Assembly (NCBI GenBank): GCA_938036835.1
Contig: CALHWB010000016.1
Coordinates: forward strand, 1 to 64,000
Origin: an uncultured Propionibacterium sp.
GTDB lineage: Bacteria; Actinomycetota; Actinomycetes; Propionibacteriales; Propionibacteriaceae
Direction of reading: 5' to 3'
Length of the DNA: 64,000 bases
The position numbers were made by a program, and so were the translations under genes. The notes below the pieces were generated by a model. It was not told the origin of the DNA. It ran no database searches and saw nothing but the letters and a program-made list of their open reading frames with translations. This document shows positions 11,323 to 20,552 of the stretch, in pieces. Position 1 is the stretch's first letter. Every line of letters starts with the position of its first letter.

Positions 11323-11868
11323 ATGATTTCGGATATGCCCGCCGTTGACCCCTTCACTCCGCGTGATCGTAAGGCCGTGGAGGCTCAGCTTGGGCGGGAG
11401 GTGCGGGGCGTGGTCGAGGTGGCCTGGCGTTGCCCGTGCGGCCGGCCTGGGGTGCTGACCACCCAGCCGCGGCTACCGAATGGTGGCCCGCCTTTCCCCA
11501 CCACCTACTATTTGACCTGTTCGCGAGCGGTCGCCGGGTGTTCCCGGCTGGAGGCGGGCGGATTGATGGCCGAGTTCAATGCCCGGCTGGCTGTCGATGC
11601 CGGTCTCGCCGGGCGTTACCGGGCGGCCCATGAGATGTACCTAGCCGACCGTGACCGGTTGGCCGCACGATTGGGTGATCCGGTGCCCGAGATCGCCGGT
11701 GTCAGCGCGGGCGGTATGCCGGCGCGGGTGAAATGCCTGCATGCCTTGGTCGGGCATGCGCTGGCCGCCGGTCCCGGGGTTAATCCGGTGGGTGACGAGG
11801 TGCTGGGCCTATTGGGGGAGTTCTGGGCCGAGCCTTGCGCGCGTATTGAGGGGGATGACGTTGACTGA
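11323..11868 (+). CDS. DUF501 family protein
   Basis: A conserved actinobacterial protein of unknown function found between ftsB/divIC and ppx. It has the family's cysteine pattern (RCPCGRPGV, then YYLTCSRAVAGCSRLEAGG), which may bind metal, and a helical C-terminal half ending GLLGEFWAEPC. An alternative ATG is at 11335. It overlaps the ppx start by 14 bases. Confidence 0.85.
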   Translation: MISDMPAVDPFTPRDRKAVEAQLGREVRGVVEVAWRCPCGRPGVLTTQPRLPNGGPPFPTTYYLTCSRAVAGCSRLEAGGLMAEFNARLAVDAGLAGRYRAAHEMYLADRDRLAARLGDPVPEIAGVSAGGMPARVKCLHALVGHALAAGPGVNPVGDEVLGLLGEFWAEPCARIEGDDVD

Positions 11869-12805
11869 TGTGGTGGCCGCGCTGGATGCCGGCACCAATA
11901 CCTTGCGCCTGCTGATCGCCGGGCGGACCGGCGATGGCCGGCTGGTCGAGCTGAACCGTCAGTTGCGGTTCGTGGGGCTCGGACAGGGGGTATCGGTGAG
12001 CGGTCGGTTTGCTCCCGAGGCGATGGCCCGGGCGTGGGCCGCGATCGACGAGTACCGTTCGCTGATCGTCCGCCACGATGCCGGCCGGGTCAGGTTTGTG
12101 GCGACATCGGCGGCCCGGGATGCCGCCAATCGGGATGAGTTTTTTGCCGGGGTGACCCAGCGGTTGGGGATCCGGGCCGAACTGATTTCCGGCGACGAGG
12201 AGGCCCGGTTGTCCTTCGGCGGCGCGTTGGCCGGGGCGGATCTGGGTGGGCCCGGCGCGGTGCTGGTGATGGATTCGGGTGGCGGCTCGACCGAACTGGT
12301 GCGGGGCGATGCCTCGGGCCGGGTGTACGAGGCGGTGAGCCTGGATATCGGCTCGCGCCGGTTGCGGGAGGGCAAGCTGTTGGCCGATCCGCCCACCGCC
12401 GATCAGATCGCTGCGGCCCGGGCCGTGGTGAACCGGCTGCTGGACACCGCCGCGGTGGGGCTGGACCGGGTGGGCAGCTTCATCGGGGTGGCGGGGACCG
12501 TGACCTCGATGGCGGCAGTCAACTTGGGGTTGACCGGTTACGACCGGAAGCGGGTGCATGCCTCGCGGATGACGGTGGCCCAGGTCGCGGAACTGGCGGA
12601 CCGGTTGCTGGCCATGACCGCCAGCGAGGTGGCTGCGTTGGGCCCGGTGGCCCCCGATCGGGCGCGGGTGCTGGCTTCCGGCGCCCTGATCGTGGCCGAG
12701 GTGGCCGGGCGGGTTGGCGTGGATCTACAGGTCAGCGAGACCGATATCCTGGACGGAATCGCCCATTCGATCTTCGAAGAGGGCAGGGGGCAGCGGTTAG
12801 GCTGA
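11855..12805 (+). CDS. ppx: Exopolyphosphatase / GppA-type phosphatase
   Basis: An ASKHA-fold Ppx/GppA phosphatase acting on polyphosphate or pppGpp. The first phosphate loop, ALDAGTNTLRLLIAG, is at residues 8-22, the catalytic-Glu loop is EEARLSFGGAL, and the second phosphate motif is MDSGGGSTELV. At 316 aa it is the short actinobacterial form without the HD extension. The ATG at 11855 follows GAGGGGG. Which substrate it uses cannot be told from sequence. Confidence 0.9.
   Translation: MTLTDVVAALDAGTNTLRLLIAGRTGDGRLVELNRQLRFVGLGQGVSVSGRFAPEAMARAWAAIDEYRSLIVRHDAGRVRFVATSAARDAANRDEFFAGVTQRLGIRAELISGDEEARLSFGGALAGADLGGPGAVLVMDSGGGSTELVRGDASGRVYEAVSLDIGSRRLREGKLLADPPTADQIAAARAVVNRLLDTAAVGLDRVGSFIGVAGTVTSMAAVNLGLTGYDRKRVHASRMTVAQVAELADRLLAMTASEVAALGPVAPDRARVLASGALIVAEVAGRVGVDLQVSETDILDGIAHSIFEEGRGQRLG
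12798..12803 (+). promoter_or_regulatory. Possible -10 box TAGGCT before the UAA tRNA
   Basis: TAGGCT overlaps the end of ppx and lies 21 bp before the tRNA 5' end. Confidence 0.35.
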
Positions 12806-12824
12806 GGGGGTGGGGATCCGATAC

Positions 12825-12898
12825 GCCCCCGTAGCCCAATCGGTAGAGGCAGGCGGCTTAAACCCGCTACAGTACGGGTTCGAGGCCCGTCGGGGGTA
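12825..12898 (+). tRNA. tRNA with anticodon UAA (nominal tRNA-Leu), short variable loop
   Basis: The acceptor GCCCCCG/CGGGGGT (one G-T pair), D stem, anticodon stem GGCGG/CCGCT and T arm ACGGG-TTCGAGG-CCCGT form a full cloverleaf of 74 nt. The loop CTTAAAC gives anticodon TAA, which reads UUA (Leu). The variable region is only ACAGT (5 nt), although leucine tRNAs normally have a long variable arm. CCA is not encoded (ACC then G). It lies immediately after ppx. Confidence 0.8.
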
Positions 12899-12916
12899 CC
12901 GTGTCGGCCCGGGTCG

Positions 12917-13801
12917 TCACCGGAGGTGCCCGGCGACGTGCGGGCCGGCTCCGGTGTCCGGTCCGGCCAGCGCCGTTAGCACTTGCTCGGTGTCGGTCTC
13001 GTATAGTGTGGGGTGGCTGGCCAGCGGCACCGAAGTGGCCAGGATACAGTCCTCGAACACCTCCAGCATGCTGAACGACTGTCCCTTGGTCGTGCCGCGA
13101 TAGATCCCGCCGGCTGCCAATGGATCGGCGGCGTAGGCTAGCGCACCGCCGATATGCAGCGGGATCCCGGCGAATGTGGTGTGGCTGGCAATATGCCAGT
13201 GGCCGGATACGATGAGCCGCACATCGCTGCCGGTCAGGATCTGGCGTAGTCCGGCAGTGTTCCGCAGCCCGACCAGGGTAAGTAACGGGGTGGCCGAGGG
13301 TGCCGGGGGATGGTGGATCACCAGGATGGAGCCGGCCGCGGCGGGCGAGCGCAGTACCTCGGCCAACCAGTCGAGTTGGGTGGCGGTGAGCTCGCCGTGG
13401 CCGGCGTTGGGCACCGATGAGTCGATATTGATGACCCGCAGGCCGTTGATGACGTGTACCTGATCGATTTCGGTGTCGCCGGTTGCCCGATCCAGCAGGT
13501 ACCTGTTGATCGGGCCGCGTACGTCATGGTTGCCGGCCCCGATGAGAATCGGCGCACCGAAACGCCGGGCCTGTTCGTCGAAGATGGCTCGCAGCCGGCG
13601 ATAGGCATCCGGGGTGTTGCCATCGGCCAGGTCCCCGCTCGCGAGGAAGGCATCCACGGGCAGGGCGCTGGCAGCCACCCGGTCGAAGGCGGCCCGCAGC
13701 TGGGCTTCACAATCCAGTACGCCATGCAGCGGGGTGCCGCGCTCGGTCAGGTGCAGGTCGCTCAGTTGGATCAGCCGGTGGGTCGGCCGCGGGTCGTTCA
13801 T
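12917..13801 (-). CDS. CpdA-like metallophosphoesterase (cyclic nucleotide phosphodiesterase type)
   Basis: A calcineurin-like phosphoesterase of the 3',5'-cAMP phosphodiesterase class. All metal motifs are present in order: LSDLHLTERG near residue 13, SGDLADG, GAGNHD, HHPPAP and SGHWHIASH. At 294 aa it is typical. AAAGGA lies before the ATG. It faces away from the SWIM operon, and the substrate is not proven by sequence. Confidence 0.85.
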   Translation of the reverse strand: MNDPRPTHRLIQLSDLHLTERGTPLHGVLDCEAQLRAAFDRVAASALPVDAFLASGDLADGNTPDAYRRLRAIFDEQARRFGAPILIGAGNHDVRGPINRYLLDRATGDTEIDQVHVINGLRVINIDSSVPNAGHGELTATQLDWLAEVLRSPAAAGSILVIHHPPAPSATPLLTLVGLRNTAGLRQILTGSDVRLIVSGHWHIASHTTFAGIPLHIGGALAYAADPLAAGGIYRGTTKGQSFSMLEVFEDCILATSVPLASHPTLYETDTEQVLTALAGPDTGAGPHVAGHLR

Positions 13802-14069
13802 GGGATTTCCTTTCCCTCATCCTGCTTGGCTTCGGGGGACGTCCGGCACCGGTCGCCAGCGGATGGCCAGGTGTATCTCAGGTGTCTGGCCGCCGGGTTC
13901 GTAGCCGGCGACCCGGCCGCTGGCCACCAGTCTGCCCGATCGCCGGCGGCCCGGCCATGCAGGTGCCGGGTTTCCCTAGGCGTTCTGGCCTGCTCAGGGC
14001 CCCGGCCGGCCCCGGAGACCGGATCGATTGGTTTGCTGCGGTGGGCCCCGTGGCGTGATCGCGGTGCGC

Positions 14070-14075
14070 TAGCCT
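14070..14075 (+). promoter_or_regulatory. -10 box TAGCCT for the SWIM operon
   Basis: TAGCCT ends seven bases before the GTG at 14083, with no Shine-Dalgarno between, consistent with a leaderless transcript for the five-gene operon. The 281-bp divergent gap 13802-14082 holds no other gene. Confidence 0.5.
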
Positions 14076-14082
14076 GATTGGC

Positions 14083-15414
14083 GTGTCGGGGCGTTGGTCG
14101 GTTAGTCGGGTCATGGCGGCCGCGCCGGACTCCCAGGTGCAGAGGGCTGGCCGCAAACTGGCGACCCCCACCCCGTGGCGCGAGGTCGGTGCCGCCGGCA
14201 ATCTGTTGTGGGGGAAATGCCAGGGGTCGGGGGCCAAGCCCTATCAGGTTTCGGTTGATGTGGCCGGTCCGGTCTACAAGTGCTCCTGCCCGTCCCGCAA
14301 GTTCCCGTGCAAACATGCGGTCGGGTTGCTGCTGCTGTGGGCGGAAGGCAAGGTGGACGAGACCACCGGGATCGCCGGGTTTGCCGCCGAATGGGCTGCC
14401 GCCCGGGCCGCCCGGGAGGCCCGCAGGCAGCCCATTGCGTCAGAGGAGGAAACCCGCACCCCCGAACAGCGGCGGGCGGCTGCCGAGCAGGCGGCGGAGC
14501 GGGCCGCCCAACGGGAGCGGCGGGTCGATGATGGGCTGGCCGAGCTGGATCGATGGCTGGGCGACCAGATCGGCCAGGGCCTGGCGGTCGATTCCGGGGC
14601 CCTGCGCGAAGAATGCGCTCGGGTAGCGACCCGGTTGGTCGATGCCCAGGCCCCGGCGGTCGCCACCCGGCTGCTCAACCTGTCGGTACAGGCCAGGGGC
14701 GACCTGAAATCGCAGACCCGGTTGGTCGATGAGTTCGGTCGGTTGCGGCTGCTGATCCGGGGCTGGCAGCGTCGTGCGGAACTGCCAGCGGGCATGGTGG
14801 CCAATATCCGGCGGCACATTGGGTTCACCACCCGGGCAGAAGACATCATCGCAGGCCAGCCGGGGGTGGCCGATCGTTGGCTGGTGCTCGGTATGCGGGA
14901 CTCCCAGGAGGATAAGGTATCGGTGCGCCGGGTATGGCTATGGGGTCGCCAGACCAATCGGCCGGCCGCGGTGCTGTTCTTCGCAGCCGGAGGTGCCGCG
15001 CTGCAATCCAACCTGTTGCCGGGAACCGAGGTGGCAGCCACCCTGCATTTCCATCCCGGTGATCCCAGGCTGCGGGCCGCCGTCGGTCAACGCAGCGACG
15101 ATGTGATCGAGATCGACCGGTGGGTGCCGAGTACGCCCCTGGATGTTGCCGGTGCCCGCCGGCAGTGGCGCGAGGTGTTGAGCGCCGATCCCTGGCTGGA
15201 TAGCTGGCCGGTATGCCTGGCCGGGCAGGTGGTGCGGCGGGCCGGGCGGCGATTCGCCATCTCGGATGGCGCCGACCGGCTGCCGCTGTGCGGGGGTGGC
15301 CTGCGCGCGGCCGCCTATTCCCTCGGCCGCCCGATGGTGGTGTGCGGCGAATTGTCGACCGATGGGTTGCGGCCCACTGCGGTGGTCGTGGATGGCAAGG
15401 TGAGGGTGCTATGA
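14083..15414 (+). CDS. SWIM zinc-finger protein
   Basis: The SWIM zinc motif CxCx(n)CxH is Cys67, Cys69, Cys76, His78 (YKCSCPSRKFPCKH). SWIM domains bind DNA, RNA or protein. The zinc ligands are intact, followed by an Ala/Arg/Glu-rich helical stretch (about 100-150) and a long C-terminal region with no recognised motif. At 443 aa it is the first gene of the operon and overlaps the next (ATGA). A later ATG at 14113 is possible, but the GTG fits the promoter. Role unknown. Confidence 0.85.
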   Translation: MSGRWSVSRVMAAAPDSQVQRAGRKLATPTPWREVGAAGNLLWGKCQGSGAKPYQVSVDVAGPVYKCSCPSRKFPCKHAVGLLLLWAEGKVDETTGIAGFAAEWAAARAAREARRQPIASEEETRTPEQRRAAAEQAAERAAQRERRVDDGLAELDRWLGDQIGQGLAVDSGALREECARVATRLVDAQAPAVATRLLNLSVQARGDLKSQTRLVDEFGRLRLLIRGWQRRAELPAGMVANIRRHIGFTTRAEDIIAGQPGVADRWLVLGMRDSQEDKVSVRRVWLWGRQTNRPAAVLFFAAGGAALQSNLLPGTEVAATLHFHPGDPRLRAAVGQRSDDVIEIDRWVPSTPLDVAGARRQWREVLSADPWLDSWPVCLAGQVVRRAGRRFAISDGADRLPLCGGGLRAAAYSLGRPMVVCGELSTDGLRPTAVVVDGKVRVL

Positions 15415-17090
15415 CCCACGAGGCATTGGTCACCAGTTGCATGCTTGGCACCAGCCTGCGGCCGGTTTCGGTGGGCATGCTGCCGGGCGAGATACGGGCG
15501 GCACTCGGTGGCGGGGAATCCACCACCGGCCAGGATCTAGCCCTGGACGCGGCCGCCGCCTGGGCCTTGCTGCGGGCCGCCCGGTTGCCGGTCGAATCGG
15601 CTGGCGAGACGATCGAGATACCTTGCGAAACCCGCCCGGTGCTGTCGGGGCTGCCGGCGAGCATGCTTTCCCGGGCGGTCAATGAGTTCCAGCCGGCCGA
15701 ACCGGAGACCCTGGTGGGCATGCTGACCGAGCTTGCCCGGCTACGGGGCAATCGGGTGGCATTGCCGGACGAATTGCTGGTGGATCTGCTCGAACTGTTC
15801 GGCCGGCGGGACGACGGCCTGGTGCTGACCAGGTTGTTGGGGCCTCGCGACCTGGCGATCCTGGATCTCATGCCGGACGAGCGGCAGCACCTGGCCCGGC
15901 TGGCCGGGCGGGCCGCAGCCGGATCATCGGCCGGCGTCGGGGCCGATCTGGAATCCGCCGCCGGGGCGCAGCCGCTGCCGGACCCCGCGATCTGGCGTAT
16001 CGGGCACCGGGATGACCGCATCGACTACCTGCGCGAATTGCGCCGGCTGGCTCCCGAGCAGGCCCGCGAACTGCTCGCCGACAAGTCCTTCCGCAAGGAG
16101 AAGGCGAGCGACCGGGTGCTGTTCGTCCAGACCCTGCAGATTGGCCTCGGCCCGCAGGATGACGAATTGCTGGAGCGCCTACTCGCTGACAAGTCGGATA
16201 TGGTCAAGTCGGCGGCCTTGAAGATCGCCATGCGGCTGCCCGATAGCGGTGTGACCCGTAGAGCCGAGGCGTTGGCCCGCAGCCATGTCCAGGGCGGCCG
16301 GGATTCCAGGGGACCAGCCTTGACGTTGATGCCGATCGAGCAGACCACCGAGACCAGGCGGGATGGCTATCCGAGCGATCTCAAGGAGCACAGCCGCGCC
16401 ACCCAACGCGTGTGCCACCTGTTCGAACTGATCCATCCGGGAAGATGGCTGGAACTGGTGGGCCTCAACTTCCAGGAATTCGTGACCGCCTGCTGCCGGC
16501 TGCCGGAGTTCAATGACCTGCTGGGCTCGCTCACCCGGGCGATCGCCGCCCATGGTGACTCCCGGGCGGCGGAGATCCTGCTCATGGTGACCCATCGGCG
16601 CAAGGGCGCGAAACTGGCGCCGGGGACGATGCTTGATCTGCTGGACGAGGCCCAGATGGATCGCTGGCTGCGCGCGAACCTGGCCGGCATGACTCGCCAT
16701 GCTGCCACCGAGGCGCTGGAACATATCAGGGTTCCGGTCACCCTCGGAGCCATGGAACAGCTGTTGATCAATCTGGCGGGTTGGCTGAAAGTCGAGAAGC
16801 ACAGCTTTGTGGTTCAGAATGCCGCCGAAGCCACCCTGAAGCTGCTTGACCGGCAGAGTTATGCCGCCAATGACACCGTTCCCCTGGTAGCCCGGCTGCG
16901 GGCCATGGCGGCGGCGGTGCCGGAACGCCACCACCGGATCGCCCAGTTGCTGACGCAGCGGGCGAATCGTCTCGAACAGCTTGCCCACTTCGGTGCGGCT
17001 CTTGCCGAGCCGTTCTCGTACACCGCGCCCTCATCCAGCACCGAGAACCCCGACCGGCCCGTTTTCATCGCACCCGAGGAGCAGAGATGA
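15411..17090 (+). CDS. DUF5691 family protein
   Basis: A 559-aa cytoplasmic protein I assign to DUF5691 from its content and its place between a SWIM protein and a MoxR ATPase. It is alpha-helical with repeat-like segments (LLERLLADKSDMVKSAALKI), suggesting HEAT-like packing. It has no signal peptide or TM segment. Its ATG overlaps the SWIM stop, and its stop overlaps the MoxR ATG. Biochemical function is unknown. A scaffold or adaptor role is inference. Confidence 0.75.
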   Translation: MTHEALVTSCMLGTSLRPVSVGMLPGEIRAALGGGESTTGQDLALDAAAAWALLRAARLPVESAGETIEIPCETRPVLSGLPASMLSRAVNEFQPAEPETLVGMLTELARLRGNRVALPDELLVDLLELFGRRDDGLVLTRLLGPRDLAILDLMPDERQHLARLAGRAAAGSSAGVGADLESAAGAQPLPDPAIWRIGHRDDRIDYLRELRRLAPEQARELLADKSFRKEKASDRVLFVQTLQIGLGPQDDELLERLLADKSDMVKSAALKIAMRLPDSGVTRRAEALARSHVQGGRDSRGPALTLMPIEQTTETRRDGYPSDLKEHSRATQRVCHLFELIHPGRWLELVGLNFQEFVTACCRLPEFNDLLGSLTRAIAAHGDSRAAEILLMVTHRRKGAKLAPGTMLDLLDEAQMDRWLRANLAGMTRHAATEALEHIRVPVTLGAMEQLLINLAGWLKVEKHSFVVQNAAEATLKLLDRQSYAANDTVPLVARLRAMAAAVPERHHRIAQLLTQRANRLEQLAHFGAALAEPFSYTAPSSSTENPDRPVFIAPEEQR

Positions 17091-18178
17091 CCGAGATCAC
17101 CCAGGTGCTGCGTCCGCACGCCGAACAGCAGTACGCCGCCGAACTCGCCGCGCTCGCCGCGTCCGACGACCGGCAGCGACCGGAGAACTGGCAATTGTCG
17201 CCGTGGGCGGTGGTCACCTATCTGATGGGTGGCCAGGCCGGTGACGGCACAAAGATCAGTGCCAAATATGTCGGCAACCGCCGATTGATGGAGATCGCGG
17301 TGGCGACCCTGGCGACCGATCGGGCGTTGCTGCTGCTGGGGGTGCCGGGCACCGCCAAGTCGTGGGTCTCGGAGCACCTGGCCGCGGCCATCGCCGGCAA
17401 CTCCACCATGCTGGTGCAGGGCACCGCGGGCACCACCGAAGAGGCGGTGCGCTATGGGTGGAACTATGCCCGGCTGCTGGCCGAGGGACCATCCCCGGAG
17501 GCCCTGGTGGCGTCCCCCATCATGGTCGCCATGCAACGCGGGTCGATTGCCCGCATCGAGGAACTCACCCGGATGCCCTCCGATGTGCAGGACGGGTTGA
17601 TCACGGTGCTGAGCGAGAAGACCCTGCCGGTTCCCGAGTTGGGTACCGAGGTGCAGGCGGCCCGCGGGTTCAATGTGATCGCGACCGCCAATGACCGGGA
17701 CCGGGGCGTGAACGATCTGTCGAGCGCCCTGCGGCGTCGATTCAATACGGTGGTCCTGCCCTTGCCGAGCAGCGAGAAGGATGAGATTGCGATCGTTACC
17801 CGGCGGGTGGGGGATATGGCCTCGTCCCTGCAATTGCCGAGGATGGATTCGACGCTGTCCGAGATCCGCCGGGTGGTTAGGGTCTTCCGGGAACTGCGGG
17901 AGGGCCAGACCACCGATGGGCGGATCAAGGTGAAGACACCCTCGGGGACGCTGTCGACCGCGGAGGCGATCAGCGTGATCACCAATGGCATGACCCTGGC
18001 CACTCATTTCGGCGACGGCGATCTGAAGGCCAGCGACGTGGCGGCCGGGATCACCGGGGCGGTGGTCAAGGATCCGGTCTCCGATCAGGTGGTATGGGGC
18101 GAGTACCTGGAAACCGTGGTGCGTGATCGCAAGGGCTGGCAGGACTTCTACCGGGCCTGCCGCGAGGTTGCGGGCTGA
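17087..18178 (+). CDS. MoxR-family AAA+ ATPase
   Basis: A MoxR AAA+ ATPase of 363 aa. Walker A GVPGTAKS is at residues 85-92. The Walker B region reads ARIEELTRMP with Glu-Glu in place of the usual Asp-Glu. Sensor 1 and the arginine finger lie in VIATANDRDRGVNDLSSALRRRF. MoxR proteins act as chaperones with VWA partners to mature or remodel enzymes or insert metals, and here the VWA gene is two genes downstream. It overlaps DUF5691 by ATGA. Confidence 0.9.
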   Translation: MTEITQVLRPHAEQQYAAELAALAASDDRQRPENWQLSPWAVVTYLMGGQAGDGTKISAKYVGNRRLMEIAVATLATDRALLLLGVPGTAKSWVSEHLAAAIAGNSTMLVQGTAGTTEEAVRYGWNYARLLAEGPSPEALVASPIMVAMQRGSIARIEELTRMPSDVQDGLITVLSEKTLPVPELGTEVQAARGFNVIATANDRDRGVNDLSSALRRRFNTVVLPLPSSEKDEIAIVTRRVGDMASSLQLPRMDSTLSEIRRVVRVFRELREGQTTDGRIKVKTPSGTLSTAEAISVITNGMTLATHFGDGDLKASDVAAGITGAVVKDPVSDQVVWGEYLETVVRDRKGWQDFYRACREVAG

Positions 18179-18188
18179 GGACGCCGGA

Positions 18189-20552
18189 ATGACTGCTGAA
18201 CCGGCGACGGCTGCAGCCGCGCCCGGGCCTGCCGCGAAACCCGCGCCGCCGGTCCGGGTGCTGGGGGTGCGTCATCATGGTCCCGGATCGGCGCGGGCGG
18301 TACAGCGCGTACTGGCGGACTACCAGCCCGATTGCGTGCTCATCGAGGGGCCGGCGGACGCCGACGGGCTGGTCAAATGGGTGTCCCATGCCGAGATGGC
18401 CCCGCCGGTGGCGCTGCTGGCCTGGTCGGTGGAGGATCCGGGCCGGGCGGCCTTCTGGCCGCTGGCGGTGTTCTCGCCGGAATGGCAGGCGCTGCGCTGG
18501 GCCGGGCAGGCCGGAGTGCCGGTGCGATTCATGGATCTGCCCAGCGGCAATGTGCTGACCCCCGCGGCGAAGGAGCGGGTCCCGGCCGGGGACGACGCGC
18601 AGCCGGCAGCGCCGGTCGCGCCGGATCGGGGGCAGGTGGGCGCCGAACCGGGCGGGAATGATCCAGATGATGGGAGCCCGGAGCCGGAACCGGACGGTGA
18701 GCCGGGTGCGGAGATCCGCAACGATCCGATCGCGCTGCTCGCCCGGGCGGCCGGCTATGACGACCCGGAGGCCTGGTGGGAGGACACCATCGAGTTCCCC
18801 GGTGCCGGTGCGGAGCCGGCCGATCCCTTCGATGCGCTCGCCGAGGCGATGACCGAATTGCGCCGGGTGAAGGGTGAGGAGGACCGGTTCACCCTGCAGC
18901 GGGAGGCGCACATGCGCAAGGTCCTGCGGGCCGCTCGGCGGGCCGGGCACCGGCGCATCGCGGTGGTCTGCGGGGCCTGGCATGCCCCCGCCCTGAGTGG
19001 GAAGTCTCCCGGGATCGCCGAGGACAGCGCGCTGCTCAGGGGTTTGCCGAAGATCAAGACGGAATTGACCTGGGCGCCGTGGACGCATGGACGGCTGGCG
19101 CTGCGTTCCGGCTATGGTGCGGGGATCGATTCGCCCGGCTGGTATCATCACCTGTTCAATACGCATGGTCAACCCACCATTTCCTGGTTCACCAAGGTGG
19201 CCGGGGCGCTGCGGGCAGCGGATCTGCCGATTTCCACCGCACACCTCATCGAGGCGGTCCGGTTGGCTGAGACGCTGGCTGTGCTGCGCGGTCGTCCGCT
19301 GCCGGGGCTGGATGAGGTGCAGGAGGCCACCTGGTCGGTGCTGTGCGAGGGAGACGCGGTCAGCCACGCCCTGGCCACCCGCGAGGTGGTGGTCGGGGAA
19401 CTGCTCGGTGCGGTGCCCGAGGGGGTGCCCACGGTGCCCCTGGACGCCGATCTGCGGGCCACCGCCAGGCGGCTGCGGCTCAAGTTCGAGGCCACGGCCA
19501 GAACCATCCGGCTCGATCTGCGCAAGCCGAATGATCTGGCCAAATCGCAGTTCCTGGCCCGGTTGCGCATCCTGGGCATTGACTGGGGCAGTGCGGTCCA
19601 CATCGGCGGGAAGGGCACCTTCAAGGAGGGCTGGGAGTTGGCCTGGGATCCCGAATACCAGGTGGCGGTCATCGAGGCCGCCCGGTTCGGTACCACGGTG
19701 GCTGCGGCGGCCGGTGCGGCCCTGCTGGCTCAGGGCGACAGCCTAGCCAAGGTGACCGAGGCGGTCGAGCGTGCTCTGCACGCCGACCTGGGGGAGGTAC
19801 TGCCCGAGCTGCTGGCCCGGCTCGATGAGTTCGCGGCCCATGAGGCCGATATCGGTCAGTTGCTGCGCACCCTGCCGCCGCTCGCCCGTTCGCAGCGTTA
19901 CGGGGACGTGCGAGGCACCGACACGACCAGGTTGGCGGTCATCGCCCGGCAGGTGCTGGCCCGGGCCTGTGCCGGCCTGCCGGCGGCGGCTTCGGGTCTG
20001 GCTGCCGAGGCGGCCGCCACCGTGCGCGCCGACATCGATGCCGTGCAGACTGTCATTGCCCTGCTTGCCGAGGACGACCAGCGGCTATGGGTCAGCGCAC
20101 TCACCCAGTTGCTGAATCGGCATACGGTACCGGGCACGATCGCGGGCCGGGTAACCCGCATCCTGCTGGATGGCGGCCAGATCGACAGTTCCGCCGCAGC
20201 CGGCCGGCTCAGCCGGACCCTGTCGATCGGCACGGCCCCCGATGAGCAGGCCTACTGGCTGGAGAGTTTCCTGGCGGGCAATCCAATGCTGTTGGTGCTG
20301 GACCGCAAGTTGCTGGGCATCGTGGACGAGTGGCTGCGGGGCATCAACGGCCGGGCGTTCGTCGACGTGCTACCGATTCTACGCCGGGCCTTCGGACAGC
20401 TGGACCTGGCGGCTCGCCGGCAGGTGGCGGGTGCCGTGCGGCGACTGGGCACCGAGGAAGCCGAAGCGGAGGAGGTCATCCGGCTCGGTGCCGCCGATGA
20501 GCCGCTGCTGGCCACCATCGAACTCATCCTGGGAGGCCGTCGCGATGGCTGA
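18189..20552 (+). CDS. DUF5682 family protein (TraB/ChaN/EreA-like motifs)
   Basis: A 787-aa protein. The N-terminal part has VLGVRHHGPGSARAV (His29-His30) and CVLIEGPADADG, and later RIAVVCGAWHAPAL. These resemble the histidine and Glu/Gly motifs of the TraB/ChaN/EreA fold, a heme- or ester-handling group. An acidic, Pro/Gly-rich linker (about 130-180) separates this from a helical C-terminal half. The ATG at 18189 is 10 bp after the MoxR stop. Its stop overlaps the VWA start by 8 bases. The fold match is by motif recall, and the function is unknown. Confidence 0.75.
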   Translation: MTAEPATAAAAPGPAAKPAPPVRVLGVRHHGPGSARAVQRVLADYQPDCVLIEGPADADGLVKWVSHAEMAPPVALLAWSVEDPGRAAFWPLAVFSPEWQALRWAGQAGVPVRFMDLPSGNVLTPAAKERVPAGDDAQPAAPVAPDRGQVGAEPGGNDPDDGSPEPEPDGEPGAEIRNDPIALLARAAGYDDPEAWWEDTIEFPGAGAEPADPFDALAEAMTELRRVKGEEDRFTLQREAHMRKVLRAARRAGHRRIAVVCGAWHAPALSGKSPGIAEDSALLRGLPKIKTELTWAPWTHGRLALRSGYGAGIDSPGWYHHLFNTHGQPTISWFTKVAGALRAADLPISTAHLIEAVRLAETLAVLRGRPLPGLDEVQEATWSVLCEGDAVSHALATREVVVGELLGAVPEGVPTVPLDADLRATARRLRLKFEATARTIRLDLRKPNDLAKSQFLARLRILGIDWGSAVHIGGKGTFKEGWELAWDPEYQVAVIEAARFGTTVAAAAGAALLAQGDSLAKVTEAVERALHADLGEVLPELLARLDEFAAHEADIGQLLRTLPPLARSQRYGDVRGTDTTRLAVIARQVLARACAGLPAAASGLAAEAAATVRADIDAVQTVIALLAEDDQRLWVSALTQLLNRHTVPGTIAGRVTRILLDGGQIDSSAAAGRLSRTLSIGTAPDEQAYWLESFLAGNPMLLVLDRKLLGIVDEWLRGINGRAFVDVLPILRRAFGQLDLAARRQVAGAVRRLGTEEAEAEEVIRLGAADEPLLATIELILGGRRDG

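Noticed and set aside
18320..18721. Long antisense ORFs throughout the 14-21 kb operon
   Set aside because: They follow from high GC in third codon positions and carry no motifs.
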